Assembly: GCF_000383975.1 (NCBI RefSeq)
Contig: NZ_KB913017.1
Location: 1,779,105-1,843,104 of the forward strand
Source of the DNA: Natronorubrum tibetense GA33
Lineage (GTDB): Archaea; Halobacteriota; Halobacteria; Halobacteriales; Natrialbaceae
Direction of reading: 5' to 3'
DNA: 64,000 bases
In this document: in pieces, positions 42,095-51,077 of the stretch
Position numbering within the stretch: the stretch's first letter is position 1
Layout of the letters: every line of letters starts with the position of its first letter
Position numbers and translations under genes: made by a program
The notes under the pieces: model-generated
Told to the model about the DNA's origin: nothing
The model's input: only the letters and a program-made list of their open reading frames with translations
Database searches by the model: none

Positions 42095-44161
42095 CTACAG
42101 ATCGTCGTCTCGGAGCTCGAGGTCGGCGACGAGTTCGTAGGGGTGGGCGTCCTTCCGAATGCCGTCGAGCAGCGCGAACGCGTCGCCGGGGTCGAGGAAG
42201 TGTCTCGTGATGACTCGTCCAAGCGGCGTGGGTTCGAAGCCGTCGATGAAGTCGTACTGTAGCAGCTTCCCGATGGCGTGTTTCGTCGGAACGTCACCGA
42301 GCATGCGATCGTTGAGCGCCTTCGCGGCTTTCCCGCCGACCGTAATGTTCGCGAGCGTCTCCTCGACGGCTGCGCCCTCGTCGTAGTGGGTCATCACCGA
42401 TTCCATGTCTCCCTTTAACAGTTTGAAGGCGACCTCGTCTTCGCTCATTTCCATTGAGTTGTGGTACGCGCAGTCGGGTTCGACGAGGATGTACACCGTC
42501 CCCTCGTCGTGATAGTCCGGCCGACCCGCGCGGCCGAGCATCTGGTGGAACTCCTGTACTGAGAGCCACTCGATCCCCATCGCCAGCGAGTCGAAGATGA
42601 CCTGGGAGGCCGGGAAGTCGACCCCCGCCGCGAGGGCTGCGGTCGTGACGACCGCGGACAACTCCTGCTCGCCGAACTGGCGTTCGACCTGCTTTCGCTT
42701 TCGGTAGTCCAGCCCCGCGTGGTACGGCGCGGCGGAGTACTCGAGCTTTCGCGAGATTTCGTGACACCGTCGCCGGGAGTTCGTGAAGATGATCGTCTGC
42801 CCGCGATACCCCTTCGAGGACTCGGTGTCGAACGCGCGTTTGACGAGTTTGTTCTCGATACGAACCTTCTCCTGGCCGTCGGCGAACGTGACGTGGCGCT
42901 CGATCGGCACCGGGCGCTCCTCGAACTCGATGAGTTTCGCCTCGAGCGCCGTCGCTAACTGCTCGGGGTTGCCGACGGTCGCGGAGAGGTAGACCCACTG
43001 TGCGCCGTCGTAGCTATCACGCCGCTTCGCTCGCTGTTCGCAGGTGTACTTCAACCGCGAGATGAGGCCGTCCAGTCGATGCCCCCGTTCTTCCTCTTTG
43101 AGCGTGTGCACCTCGTCGATGACGACGGTCCCGATGTCGCCCATGTCTTTGCCCGTCCGCAGGGCGTGGTCGATCCCCTCGTAGGTGCCGACGATGACGT
43201 CGGCGTTGGGATCGAACTGGTTGCCGTTGTCCGAAATCCGACTCGCGCCCACGCGAATCGAGACGTCGACAAGGTGGCCGTACTCGTCCTGGAAATCCTC
43301 GTACTTCTGGTTCGCCAGTGCAACGAGCGGGACGAGAAAGAGCATCTTGCCTTTCCCCTCGAGCACGCGGTCGATCCCGGACATCTCGCCGACGAGCGTC
43401 TTCCCGGTTGCCGTCGCCGAGACCACCATCTGATCGTCACCGTCGAGCAGTCCGTGATCCACCGCGAGGCTCTGGACGGGCAACAGCGTCTCGAACCGGT
43501 CCTCGAGCAGGTTCTGGACGCCGGGATGCAGGTTCATCGAGTCCACCCGGACGGGGTCGACCTCGTCGGTCGTCGCCGAGATGGTATCGAATTTCGTCAG
43601 GTCGGGGTCGAGTTGCCCTTTCAGCAGGTTGACGATCCGTTCTAAGTCCTGGACCTCCATCATGAGATCCTCGAGGCGGTCCTTCGCCGCTCCCGTCACT
43701 TCGCCGCCGCCGGCGTAGCTCAACTGCCGTTCGAGCTGCTCGCGCGCACAGTCCTTGCAGATCCAGTCGTTGTCGTCCTTGATCGCGGTTTCCGTCGTAA
43801 TCGGCGAGTAGCGGCCCGCGGAAGCGCAGTACCGGCAGGTACGGACGGTCTTGGTTTTGTCCTCGAGCTGGTAGCCGCCGAACATCTCGGTGAGTTCCTG
43901 GCGGCCCGTTCGCGAGGTCTGTTCCGAGATACGGATCCGTTTCGCTCGGCGAGCGAGTTCGACGAACTCGTCTGGCTGGCGGGGCTCCTCGCTCGAGCCA
44001 TCTTTCAGTCGGAACTTCGCGGGGCGGGGGCCAGCCGAGGTTTCCGACAGCCCGAGCTTCGCCCGGAACAGCCGCTGTCCGTCACGTTCGACGACGATGA
44101 GATAGTCGTTGCCGATCTCGTGACAAAAGATCGTCTCGACCTCCTGGACCTGCTTCGACAC
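42095..44161 (-). CDS. DEAD/DEAH-box helicase, DUF5814/Ski2-like
   Basis: A 688-residue superfamily 2 helicase. N-terminal domain with a CxxC pair set (CRYCASAG, ICKDCARE), likely zinc-binding; Walker A is SATATGKTLVG, box II is VIDEVHTL, SAT motif YLSATVGN, and motif VI is HQMLGRAGRPDYHDEG. The C-terminal part includes helical and winged-helix segments (TPLGRVITRHFL). The layout fits the archaeal DUF5814 helicases related to Hel308/Ski2. Role in RNA or DNA processing not settled. Confidence 0.88.
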   Translation of the reverse strand: MSKQVQEVETIFCHEIGNDYLIVVERDGQRLFRAKLGLSETSAGPRPAKFRLKDGSSEEPRQPDEFVELARRAKRIRISEQTSRTGRQELTEMFGGYQLEDKTKTVRTCRYCASAGRYSPITTETAIKDDNDWICKDCAREQLERQLSYAGGGEVTGAAKDRLEDLMMEVQDLERIVNLLKGQLDPDLTKFDTISATTDEVDPVRVDSMNLHPGVQNLLEDRFETLLPVQSLAVDHGLLDGDDQMVVSATATGKTLVGEMSGIDRVLEGKGKMLFLVPLVALANQKYEDFQDEYGHLVDVSIRVGASRISDNGNQFDPNADVIVGTYEGIDHALRTGKDMGDIGTVVIDEVHTLKEEERGHRLDGLISRLKYTCEQRAKRRDSYDGAQWVYLSATVGNPEQLATALEAKLIEFEERPVPIERHVTFADGQEKVRIENKLVKRAFDTESSKGYRGQTIIFTNSRRRCHEISRKLEYSAAPYHAGLDYRKRKQVERQFGEQELSAVVTTAALAAGVDFPASQVIFDSLAMGIEWLSVQEFHQMLGRAGRPDYHDEGTVYILVEPDCAYHNSMEMSEDEVAFKLLKGDMESVMTHYDEGAAVEETLANITVGGKAAKALNDRMLGDVPTKHAIGKLLQYDFIDGFEPTPLGRVITRHFLDPGDAFALLDGIRKDAHPYELVADLELRDDDL

Positions 44162-44306
44162 GACAACAGATAGTCGCGTGGCGTACTTGAGCGATTCGGA
44201 CTTTCTGTGCCGCCTGATAACACGGCCCGTTGGACTGTCTCGAGACGGGCGAAAATCGGTGCCCGAAGCGAACGGTCGCGGAGTCTACAGGCGGAGCAGG
44301 CCGAGT

Positions 44307-44337
44307 GCCTCGGGGCTTGACCCCGAGGCGGTTCACA
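44307..44337 (+). mobile_element. solo IS200/IS605-type right-end hairpin at the ubiA stop
   Basis: GCCTCGGGG/CCCCGAGGC with loop CTTGA at 44307-44329, followed by CGGTTCAC. The complete TnpB element at 62082-62109 ends GCCTCGGGCTTGACCCCGAG and GCAATTTAC. No tnpB is present here. The TCA inside TTCAC is the stop codon of the opposing gene. Alternatively it is simply that gene's terminator. Confidence 0.5.
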
Positions 44338-45856
44338 GCAGTCCGTACAGCGGGACGACAGCGAACCACGCGATGTAGCTCAGTGATGCGATCATCAACC
44401 CGTCGATGCGCTGTGCGCCCGCCGCCTCGTCCAGTCGACGGCGGAGCAACCAGCAGATCCCCAGCGCATGGGGGACAGAAAGGACGATCGCCGGTCCGTA
44501 CGCGTCGGGGACCAGCCCCGTGAGGTACCAGCCGACTGCAATCAGGGCGGCCAGCACCGCCGTCCCCATCGCGACCGCGCCGGCGCCGCCGATCCCGAAC
44601 CGGACGGCGATCGTTCGCTTACCGACGGCTCGATCGGCCGCGTAGTCGGGCACCCCCGCAAGCGTGATCGACGGGAAGACGGCCAGCAGGAACGGGACGC
44701 CGAGCAGCCACGGCTCCGGCTCCCGCCACGAGCCGCCGAGGACGAGGAACCCGATCAACAGCACGCCGATGCTGTGGGTCCAGGCGACGGTCACCTCGCC
44801 GAGCGTTCGATACGACAGTTCCAGTGGCGGGGCGGTGTAACCGAGCGACAGCACCGCGAGCACGGCCACCGCACTCGCCGTCGCGACCGTCGAGCCAGCG
44901 CCGGCGGCTACCGCAATTATACCGAACCCGGTCGCGAGCACCAGCGTCACACCGATCCCGGTCCGAAGTTCGCGAACCGAGAGCGCGTCGTCGACCAGCA
45001 CCTGCGACCCGCCCGTGAACGGCCCGGCGAACGTGTTCTGTCGATCAGTCTCGTAATCGTAGTACTCGTTGCTCAACACCGTCGCCGCCTCGAGGAAGAA
45101 CAAGAACCCAAATCCCAGCCAGTACACCCCCGAATCAAAGACGTCGCTCGAGTTGCCCGCAGCCAGCGCGCCGATCGTGTAGGCGAGGCAGGCCATCGGG
45201 TAGAACTGCAGTCGGAGCGCGCCGAGCCACGTCTTCGCTTTGCGTGTCGCTCGGGCCGTTCGGGACTCCGGGCCCGTTGCCAGAGTTCGTCCCCGCTCTC
45301 TGGCCCGTTCCAGCCAGCCCTCGCGCTCCTCGAGCGTCGAGGACTCGATCGGCCCCAGTTCCGTCACCCGCGTCGTTCGCACGCCGGCGTAGCCCAGCGT
45401 GGCGCGTTTGACGGCGTTGGTCCCCGGTTGGCGGTAGATCCAGCGATAGACCCACGGCGGCATATCCATCGTGACGAGCAACTCGGCCGTCTTGTCGTCG
45501 AGCAACTCGGCGTGACCCGCGCCCTCGCCCTCGTCGTACTCCGCGAAGGCGAAGCCGGGTTCGAAGACGCGGTCGAAAAAGCCCTTGAGTCGGGCGGGCA
45601 TCGTCCCCCACCAGTTCGGGTAGACGAAGGCGAGGTGGTCCGCCCACCCGATCAGCCGCTGGGCGGCCCGCAGGTCGTCCTCCAGGTGCTGGTCGGTCGG
45701 GCTCTCGGCCCGGACGTCAGGATCGAACTCGAGATCGGCGACGGCGAGAGATCGAACCTCGACGCCGGCCTCTTCGGCCCCCTCACGGTAGGCGTCCGCC
45801 AGCGCGCCACAGAAGCTCTCGGTCCGGGGATGGCCCAGAATACAGAGGACGTTCAC
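44333..45856 (-). CDS. fusion: NAD(P)H quinone reductase-like flavoprotein + UbiA prenyltransferase
   Basis: A 507-residue protein. Residues 1-195 are a flavodoxin-fold NQO/YabF-type reductase (LCILGHPRTESFCGAL, FVYPNWWGTMPARLKGFFDR). Residues from about 210 form a UbiA/MenA-type membrane prenyltransferase with eight or so helices and both Mg-diphosphate motifs: N263-x3-D267-x3-D271 (NEYYDYETD) and D404-x3-D408 (DYAADRAVGKRT). The fusion suggests a quinone or its precursor is reduced and prenylated by one protein. Which quinone is unknown. Its stop codon meets an IS-type hairpin. Confidence 0.88.
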   Translation of the reverse strand: MNVLCILGHPRTESFCGALADAYREGAEEAGVEVRSLAVADLEFDPDVRAESPTDQHLEDDLRAAQRLIGWADHLAFVYPNWWGTMPARLKGFFDRVFEPGFAFAEYDEGEGAGHAELLDDKTAELLVTMDMPPWVYRWIYRQPGTNAVKRATLGYAGVRTTRVTELGPIESSTLEEREGWLERARERGRTLATGPESRTARATRKAKTWLGALRLQFYPMACLAYTIGALAAGNSSDVFDSGVYWLGFGFLFFLEAATVLSNEYYDYETDRQNTFAGPFTGGSQVLVDDALSVRELRTGIGVTLVLATGFGIIAVAAGAGSTVATASAVAVLAVLSLGYTAPPLELSYRTLGEVTVAWTHSIGVLLIGFLVLGGSWREPEPWLLGVPFLLAVFPSITLAGVPDYAADRAVGKRTIAVRFGIGGAGAVAMGTAVLAALIAVGWYLTGLVPDAYGPAIVLSVPHALGICWLLRRRLDEAAGAQRIDGLMIASLSYIAWFAVVPLYGLL

Positions 45857-46046
45857 TGCGTTGCCGACGATTCAACGATCCGAGTAATATAGTTGATCCG
45901 TCGTTGCCGGCTGCGAAGCCGCGGTCGTCGCCGAGTCGCCGTCTCAGAGGGATTATCGTAGATGTTTACAGTTTCCCGGCGAAGAACCGAGACGCGGTAC
46001 AGAAGAACGGGTTCCGAGATCGCCGGTTGGCTACGATACCCCCCTT

Positions 46047-46430
46047 TCAGTCGACCAGTTCGATCGCGTCGTCACCGTTCGGCACGGCACAGAGGAACGC
46101 TCCGGGCTCGTCGCCTTCGTTTCGGTACCAGTGGACGGTCCCGCCGGGGATAAGCAGCGAGTCGCCCGCGGCGACCTCGTACTCCTCGTTGCCGATACCT
46201 ACTGTGTACTCGCCCTCGAGGACGTACTGTTCGTGTTCGACCTCGTTCGTGTGTTCGGGCACTTCGGCCCCGGCCTCGAGGACGAACCGTCGGATCGCGA
46301 AGTTCGGCGCGCCGTGGTCGTCGCTGATCAGGACGCCCTTCTCGAGGCCGTCGGCGGCGCTCACGGATTCGTAGTCGATGTCGTTGCTGCGGCGGATTAC
46401 CGGCTCGGGTTCGGCTGTCGATTCGGCCAT
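46047..46430 (-). CDS. cupin domain protein
   Basis: A 127-residue single cupin. Motif 1 is PEHTNEVEHEQYVLEGEYTV (metal-binding His, His, Glu) and motif 2 is GDSLLIPGGTVHWYRNEG (His). Family members range from dioxygenases to sugar isomerases and binding proteins; the substrate is not visible. Stands alone, 60 bases or more from neighbours. Confidence 0.85.
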   Translation of the reverse strand: MAESTAEPEPVIRRSNDIDYESVSAADGLEKGVLISDDHGAPNFAIRRFVLEAGAEVPEHTNEVEHEQYVLEGEYTVGIGNEEYEVAAGDSLLIPGGTVHWYRNEGDEPGAFLCAVPNGDDAIELVD

Positions 46431-46549
46431 GCCCGTCAGTGGGCGCTGGAGCCACTAAACGTTCACCGGGTCCGCTACCGCGGGAGGGCGCTGTCGCTTG
46501 TCGGTGTAAAATACTGTTCTGAAGTGCCGATACCTCCGCGAATTCCGAT

Positions 46550-46744
46550 TTACAGGCGCTCGACGTTCGTCGCGCGCGGGCCCTTGGGGGCCTGCTCGAT
46601 GTCGAACTCGAGTTCCTGTCCTTCCTCAAGGTCCGGGCCGCCGATGTCTTCCATGTGGAAGAACACGTCGTCGTCCGCGTCCTCAGTCTCGATGAATCCG
46701 TAGCCGCCAGTGTCGTTGAAGAAATCAACGGTTCCTTTCGCCAT
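46550..46744 (-). CDS. cspA: cold shock domain protein CspA
   Basis: A 64-residue protein starting MAKGTVDFFNDTGGYGFIET, with RNP1 (GYGFIE) and RNP2 (DVFFHM). It binds single-stranded RNA/DNA and melts RNA structure. CATAAAGG at 46772-46779 is a TATA-like element about 31 bases before the start, so a leaderless start at 46744 is favoured over the upstream in-frame ATG. Confidence 0.93.
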   Translation of the reverse strand: MAKGTVDFFNDTGGYGFIETEDADDDVFFHMEDIGGPDLEEGQELEFDIEQAPKGPRATNVERL

Positions 46745-46771
46745 TGCTTCTAAAGAGAGTGCTCCGATATG

Positions 46772-46779
46772 CATAAAGG
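46772..46779 (-). promoter_or_regulatory. TATA-like element of cspA
   Basis: Minus strand reads CCTTTATG, about 31 bases before the cspA ATG. Confidence 0.5.
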
Positions 46780-46857
46780 CTGCGACTCAATGTATTCGTC
46801 CGGTATGCCCCCTGTACTGGGCACATACTTCCTGTTTGGCAAACTCCTTTCGGTCAC

Positions 46858-47076
46858 TCACAGCTCGTTTCGCTCCTCGAGTCGGTGGACCGCCACGGAG
46901 ACGAAAAACACCAGCATGAACACGAAAAAGCCGACGACGAGTCCGCCGAGTTCAATCGCGCCGATGCCGCTCGGGTTGACCATCGCGAGGACTGCTAGCG
47001 CCAGGAGGAAGACGAGGATCGTAAAGACGCCGACGGCGTAGTAGAAGCCGGTGTCCGACTCGAGGAGCTCCCGCAT
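46858..47076 (-). CDS. small two-helix membrane protein
   Basis: A 72-residue protein starting MRELLESDTGFYYAVGVFTI at 47076 (ATG 47091 would add five residues). Helices at about residues 13-33 and 41-63, then RLEERNEL. Small membrane proteins of this pattern are common in haloarchaea. No operon partner; function unknown. Confidence 0.7.
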   Translation of the reverse strand: MRELLESDTGFYYAVGVFTILVFLLALAVLAMVNPSGIGAIELGGLVVGFFVFMLVFFVSVAVHRLEERNEL

Positions 47077-47171
47077 AGGAGAGCGTTCCACCGCGGCCGG
47101 GAAAACGCTACCGGCAGCGGATCGCCCGACTAACTACGGTTCGAAGCGTCGATCGACGACTCCAACCGCCC

Positions 47172-47867
47172 TCAGTAGAGCAGACTGCGCGTCGCTTCCG
47201 CGTACTCGTCCGGGATCTCTGCAGCGATCGCCTCGGGGTTCGTCTCGCCGTTGACGTTGACCAGATACGCACGCCCGTGTTCGTCGCCGTAGATCCCCTG
47301 GAAGTCGTAGACGAAGCCGTAGACATCGATGTCGTCCGGGACGTCGTCGGACTCGCGGAGGAACGTCGCCTGATAGTCGACGTTGTACTCGACGAGCTGG
47401 TTGATTACGGTCTCCTCGTCGGCGTCGGTGTCGATCAGGTCGCTCTCGAGGGCGTCCTCGACCACGGGGCGGAGCATCTCGACCCACTTGTCGACGCCTC
47501 GTGGACCGGGGAGCTCACCACCAGTTGCAGCGTGGTACGCGGCGGTAACGGCCCCGCAGCCGGTGTGACCGACGACGGCGGCGACGTCGGTGTCGGCGTG
47601 GTGGATCGGGTACAGCAGGCCGCCGTCGACGATTCGCTCGCCGTCGTCCTCGTCCCAGACCTGGTTGCCGATGTTGCTCGGGGTGAACACCGTTCCCGGG
47701 TCGTCGACGCCCCACATCCGTTCTTGTGGGACTCGCGAGTCCGAACAGCAGACGGTGACGACGTCGGGATGTTGTCCCGCCTGTACCGCGTCGAAGTACG
47801 TGCCGGGCAGGCCGTCGACGTGACGCTCGTTTCCGGCTAGCAACTCGTTGAGAACGTCGTGATCCAT
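47172..47867 (-). CDS. beta-class carbonic anhydrase
   Basis: A 231-residue protein starting MDHDVLNELLAGNERHVDGL (an upstream ATG at 47894 is less likely). Zinc-site motifs are present: CCSDSRV (Cys and the Asp-Arg dyad) and VGHTGCGAVTAA (His, Cys). It interconverts CO2 and bicarbonate. Length and motif spacing are normal. Divergent from the MDR gene. Confidence 0.9.
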   Translation of the reverse strand: MDHDVLNELLAGNERHVDGLPGTYFDAVQAGQHPDVVTVCCSDSRVPQERMWGVDDPGTVFTPSNIGNQVWDEDDGERIVDGGLLYPIHHADTDVAAVVGHTGCGAVTAAYHAATGGELPGPRGVDKWVEMLRPVVEDALESDLIDTDADEETVINQLVEYNVDYQATFLRESDDVPDDIDVYGFVYDFQGIYGDEHGRAYLVNVNGETNPEAIAAEIPDEYAEATRSLLY

Positions 47868-48064
47868 ACTGTACTGATGACGGATAACCGCCAAAACGTT
47901 TCCTTTCGGGTCGGGATTTGTGAGGGTCCCAAAAGGGGCCGGTTCCCCATTATCGAAATCTGGTCGCGGTTCGAGTCGTGTACTCGAGTCCGAATCTAAC
48001 GAACGAAACGTCCGACCGGTTCCGGGACACCAATATTAACCTACCGTCCCCACCCATTGGGGGT

Positions 48065-49081
48065 ATGGCAGAAACCAGACAGTGGCAGCTCGCGAGCCGT
48101 CCGGTCGGCGAACCGACCCACGACAACTTCGAACTCGTCACCGTCGACCGGCCCGAACCCGGCCCGAACGAGGTACTGATCAAGACGCTCTACCAGTCCG
48201 TCGACCCCTACATGCGCGGCCGGATGCGCGACGCGGAGTCTTACGCAGAGCCGTGGGACGTCGGCGATCCGATGCAGGCCAGCGTCGTCGGGAAGGTCCT
48301 CGAGTCCAACAGCAGTCGGTTCGCAGAGGGCGATTTCGTCACCGGCGATCTCCTGTGGGCGGAACACATCGTGGCGGACGCGGGCGAACTCCAGCGCGTA
48401 AATCCGGATCACGGCCCGATTTCGACGGCCCTCGGCGTGCTCGGGATGCCCGGCGTAACGGCCTACTGGGGCACCACCGACGTCGCCGACCCCAACCCCG
48501 GCGACACGGTCGTCGTCTCCGCCGCCGCGGGCGCGGTCGGCTCCGTCGTTGGCCAGCTCGCGAAACTCTCGGGCGCACGTGTAGTCGGTACCGCCGGCAG
48601 CGAGGCGAAAGTCGAGTGGCTCACCGAGGAGCTCGGCTTCGACGCCGCGATCAACTACAAGGAGACCGACGACCTCTCCGGCGCGGTCGACGAGAGCTGT
48701 CCGAGCGGCGTCGACGTCTACTTCGACAACGTCGGCGGTCCAATCACGGACGCCGTCTGGCCCCGGCTGAACGTCGACGCCCGCGTCGCGGTCTGCGGCC
48801 AGATCGCGCTGTACAACGAGACACAGGTGCCGACCGGCCCGCGAAAGCTCGCCAAACTCATCGAGACGCGAGCGACGGTCGAAGGGCTGCTCGTCAGCGA
48901 CTACCAGCCCCGCTGGGGCGAGGCGCTCCAGCGCCTCTCGCAGTTCGTCCAGAGCGGCGATATCCAGTACCGCGAGAACGTCGTCGAAGGCTTCGAGAAC
49001 GCTCCCGACGCGTTCCTCGGGCTGTTCGAGGGCGAGAACATCGGGAAACAGGTGGTCAAAGTCGCGGACCGCGAGGAGTAG
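48065..49081 (+). CDS. NADP-dependent oxidoreductase, MDR superfamily (zinc-independent)
   Basis: A 338-residue protein starting MAETRQWQLASRPVGEPTHD. The NADP site is VVVSAAAGAVGSVVGQLAKL; MRGRMRD and GMPGVTAYWG are landmarks of the leukotriene-B4 dehydrogenase/CurA-like group, which reduces activated double bonds or quinones. No structural zinc cysteines, as expected in this group. Substrate unknown; fits the general redox theme here. Confidence 0.88.
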   Translation: MAETRQWQLASRPVGEPTHDNFELVTVDRPEPGPNEVLIKTLYQSVDPYMRGRMRDAESYAEPWDVGDPMQASVVGKVLESNSSRFAEGDFVTGDLLWAEHIVADAGELQRVNPDHGPISTALGVLGMPGVTAYWGTTDVADPNPGDTVVVSAAAGAVGSVVGQLAKLSGARVVGTAGSEAKVEWLTEELGFDAAINYKETDDLSGAVDESCPSGVDVYFDNVGGPITDAVWPRLNVDARVAVCGQIALYNETQVPTGPRKLAKLIETRATVEGLLVSDYQPRWGEALQRLSQFVQSGDIQYRENVVEGFENAPDAFLGLFEGENIGKQVVKVADREE

Positions 49082-49122
49082 CGGAGTAGCCGCTCGAGGC
49101 GAACCGCCGCGCGTCGGCCGCC

Positions 49123-49920
49123 TCAGTCCGTCAGCCCGTAGCCGATTTTAAACAGGTAGACGTCTATCGCGATGACGACGACGGTGAGCAGCGTCAGAAT
49201 ACCCAGCGAGGCGTACGGCGCGAACTCGGCGTAGGCCGCCGGCGCGACCTCGAGCAGATCCGAGTAGCCCAGCAAGCCGTACCGGACGCTGTCGACCATG
49301 TAGACCATCGGATTGAACAGCGAGACATACTGCCAGACGGGGTCCAGCATGGTCAGCGAGTAGAAGACCGCGCCGAAGAACACCAGCGGCCGCAGGATGA
49401 ACTGGTTCATGACGGTGAGATCGTCGAAGTCACGCGCGACCAGGCCGCCGATGATCCCCAGGCCGGCGAAGAGCGCGGCGATGACGACCATCGTGGTGAC
49501 GAGGAACAGGACGTTCTCGACCGAGAGCGGGACGAACAGTGCGCCGATGATCGCGACGATGACCCCGACGATCAGCCCTCGCACGGCGCTCGCGCCGACG
49601 TAGGCGACGACCATCTCCGCGTAGGACAGCGGCGAGGTGAGCGTCTCGTGGATGTACTCGTTCCAGCGCCCGTGGAAGATCGAGAACGAGGCGTTCTCGA
49701 AGGCGTTCGAGATGACGCCGAGCACGACGAGACCTGGGATGAGAAAGAGGATGTAGCCGATCCCCTCGACCGGTTCCTCGATCCGCCCGCCCAGAATAAC
49801 GCCGAAGACGGCGAAGTAGAGGACGTTCGTGATCGCCGGCGGCATGAACGTGTTCTTCGGTCGCCGGATGAATCGCAGCAGTTCGCGCCGGAAGAGCGCC
49901 CGGAAGCCGACCGACAGCAT
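49123..49920 (-). CDS. ABC-2 type exporter, membrane subunit
   Basis: A 265-residue permease with six predicted helices. Family stretches FFGAVFYSLTMLDPVWQYVS and LFNPMVYMVDSVRYGLLG are typical of the ABC-2 group (NodJ/DrrB-like). It overlaps the ATPase gene by one base (ATG within TGATG) and forms an exporter with it. Cargo unknown; related pairs move drugs, lipids or polysaccharides. Confidence 0.9.
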   Translation of the reverse strand: MLSVGFRALFRRELLRFIRRPKNTFMPPAITNVLYFAVFGVILGGRIEEPVEGIGYILFLIPGLVVLGVISNAFENASFSIFHGRWNEYIHETLTSPLSYAEMVVAYVGASAVRGLIVGVIVAIIGALFVPLSVENVLFLVTTMVVIAALFAGLGIIGGLVARDFDDLTVMNQFILRPLVFFGAVFYSLTMLDPVWQYVSLFNPMVYMVDSVRYGLLGYSDLLEVAPAAYAEFAPYASLGILTLLTVVVIAIDVYLFKIGYGLTD

Positions 49921-50966
49921 CAGGCGACCCCCTCCTGTTCGCGTTCGCGCTCGCGTTCGGCGTCGCGTTTCTCCTCGGCGTTCTCCTCTGCGCCATCGTC
50001 CGCGGACGACGCACTGGAGCGGGTCACCGTCCGATCCTCGCTCCGCGTCAGGTCGACGAAGATCTCCTCGAGCGACGTTCTGGAGATCTCGAGATCGACG
50101 ATCTCGTAGCCCATCGCCTCGAGGTCGTTGAGCAACTGCGGCGCGGTCGAGCCGCCGTCGTCGACGCGAACCTCGAGGCGGTCGCCGGCCGCGGAAACCT
50201 CGTGGGCGTACGCGCCGAGATCAGTCTCGAGGTCGGCCGTCGCGCTCGAGGAAACCGGGGACTCGAGTCGGACCGAAATCGTGTCCGTGCCGCGGGTCTT
50301 CAGTTCGTCCGGCGTCGCGACGGTCACCTTCTGACCCTCGTTCATGATCGCGACGCGGTCACAGAGGCGTTCGGCTTCCTCGATGTAGTGGGTGGTCAGC
50401 AGGATGGTCGTCCCCTCCTCGTTGAGTTCGGTGACGAGTTCCCAGAGGTCGTGGCGCAACTGGACGTCAACGCCGGCCGTCGGCTCGTCCAGAATCAACA
50501 GATCCGGATCGGTAACGAGCGCACGCGCGAGCAGGAGTCGGCGTTTCATCCCGCCGGAGAGCCAGTCGAACCGTTCGTTGCGCTTGTCGTAGATCCCGAC
50601 TCGCTTCAGCACCTCGTCGGCCCGCTTGGCGGCTTCCTCCTCTGAAACGCCGTGGTAGCCGGCCTTGTGCTCGAGGACTTCCCGGATGGGGAAGAAGCGA
50701 TCGACGTTGAACTCCTGGGGTGCCAGCCCGATCGCGTCGCGGGCCTGCCGGTAGTCGTCTTCGACGTCGTGGCCGAAGACGCGCGCGTCGCCGCCGGTCT
50801 TGCGGACCAGGCCGACCAGCGTGTTGATGAACGTCGTCTTGCCCGCGCCGTTGGGGCCGAGCAGGCCGAAGAACTCGCCCTCCTCGACGGTGAGCGACAG
50901 CTCCTGTAGGGCGCGCAAGTCGCCGTACTCCTTCACGAGGTCCGTCGTCTCGATGGCCGGTGGCAT
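49920..50966 (-). CDS. ABC exporter, ATP-binding subunit
   Basis: A 348-residue protein starting MPPAIETTDLVKEYGDLRAL at 50966. Walker A LLGPNGAGKTTFINTL, signature WLSGGMKRRLLLARALV, Walker B LLILDEPTAGVD and the H-loop TTHYIEEAE are intact. After the ATPase comes the DrrA-type C-terminal domain, then a charged tail of about 40 residues with alternating Glu/Arg (REREREQEG), which is unusual and may touch the permease or membrane. Energises the exporter at 49123-49920. Confidence 0.93.
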   Translation of the reverse strand: MPPAIETTDLVKEYGDLRALQELSLTVEEGEFFGLLGPNGAGKTTFINTLVGLVRKTGGDARVFGHDVEDDYRQARDAIGLAPQEFNVDRFFPIREVLEHKAGYHGVSEEEAAKRADEVLKRVGIYDKRNERFDWLSGGMKRRLLLARALVTDPDLLILDEPTAGVDVQLRHDLWELVTELNEEGTTILLTTHYIEEAERLCDRVAIMNEGQKVTVATPDELKTRGTDTISVRLESPVSSSATADLETDLGAYAHEVSAAGDRLEVRVDDGGSTAPQLLNDLEAMGYEIVDLEISRTSLEEIFVDLTRSEDRTVTRSSASSADDGAEENAEEKRDAEREREREQEGVA

Positions 50967-51077
50967 CGCCGAGGAGTCGGCCCCGGTTGCGGTTAAGAAT
51001 GTTGATAGCGGCGCTCGAGACGGTCGAAACGGCTTTTTTTGCCGCTTCACCGCTCGATTACGTCGACAGTCCGTCGC

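Noticed and set aside
44307-44329. Hairpin after the UbiA fusion as a plain terminator only
   Set aside because: Not excluded, but no T-tract follows in the gene's direction and the loop and stem match the IS end at 62082, so IS origin is preferred.
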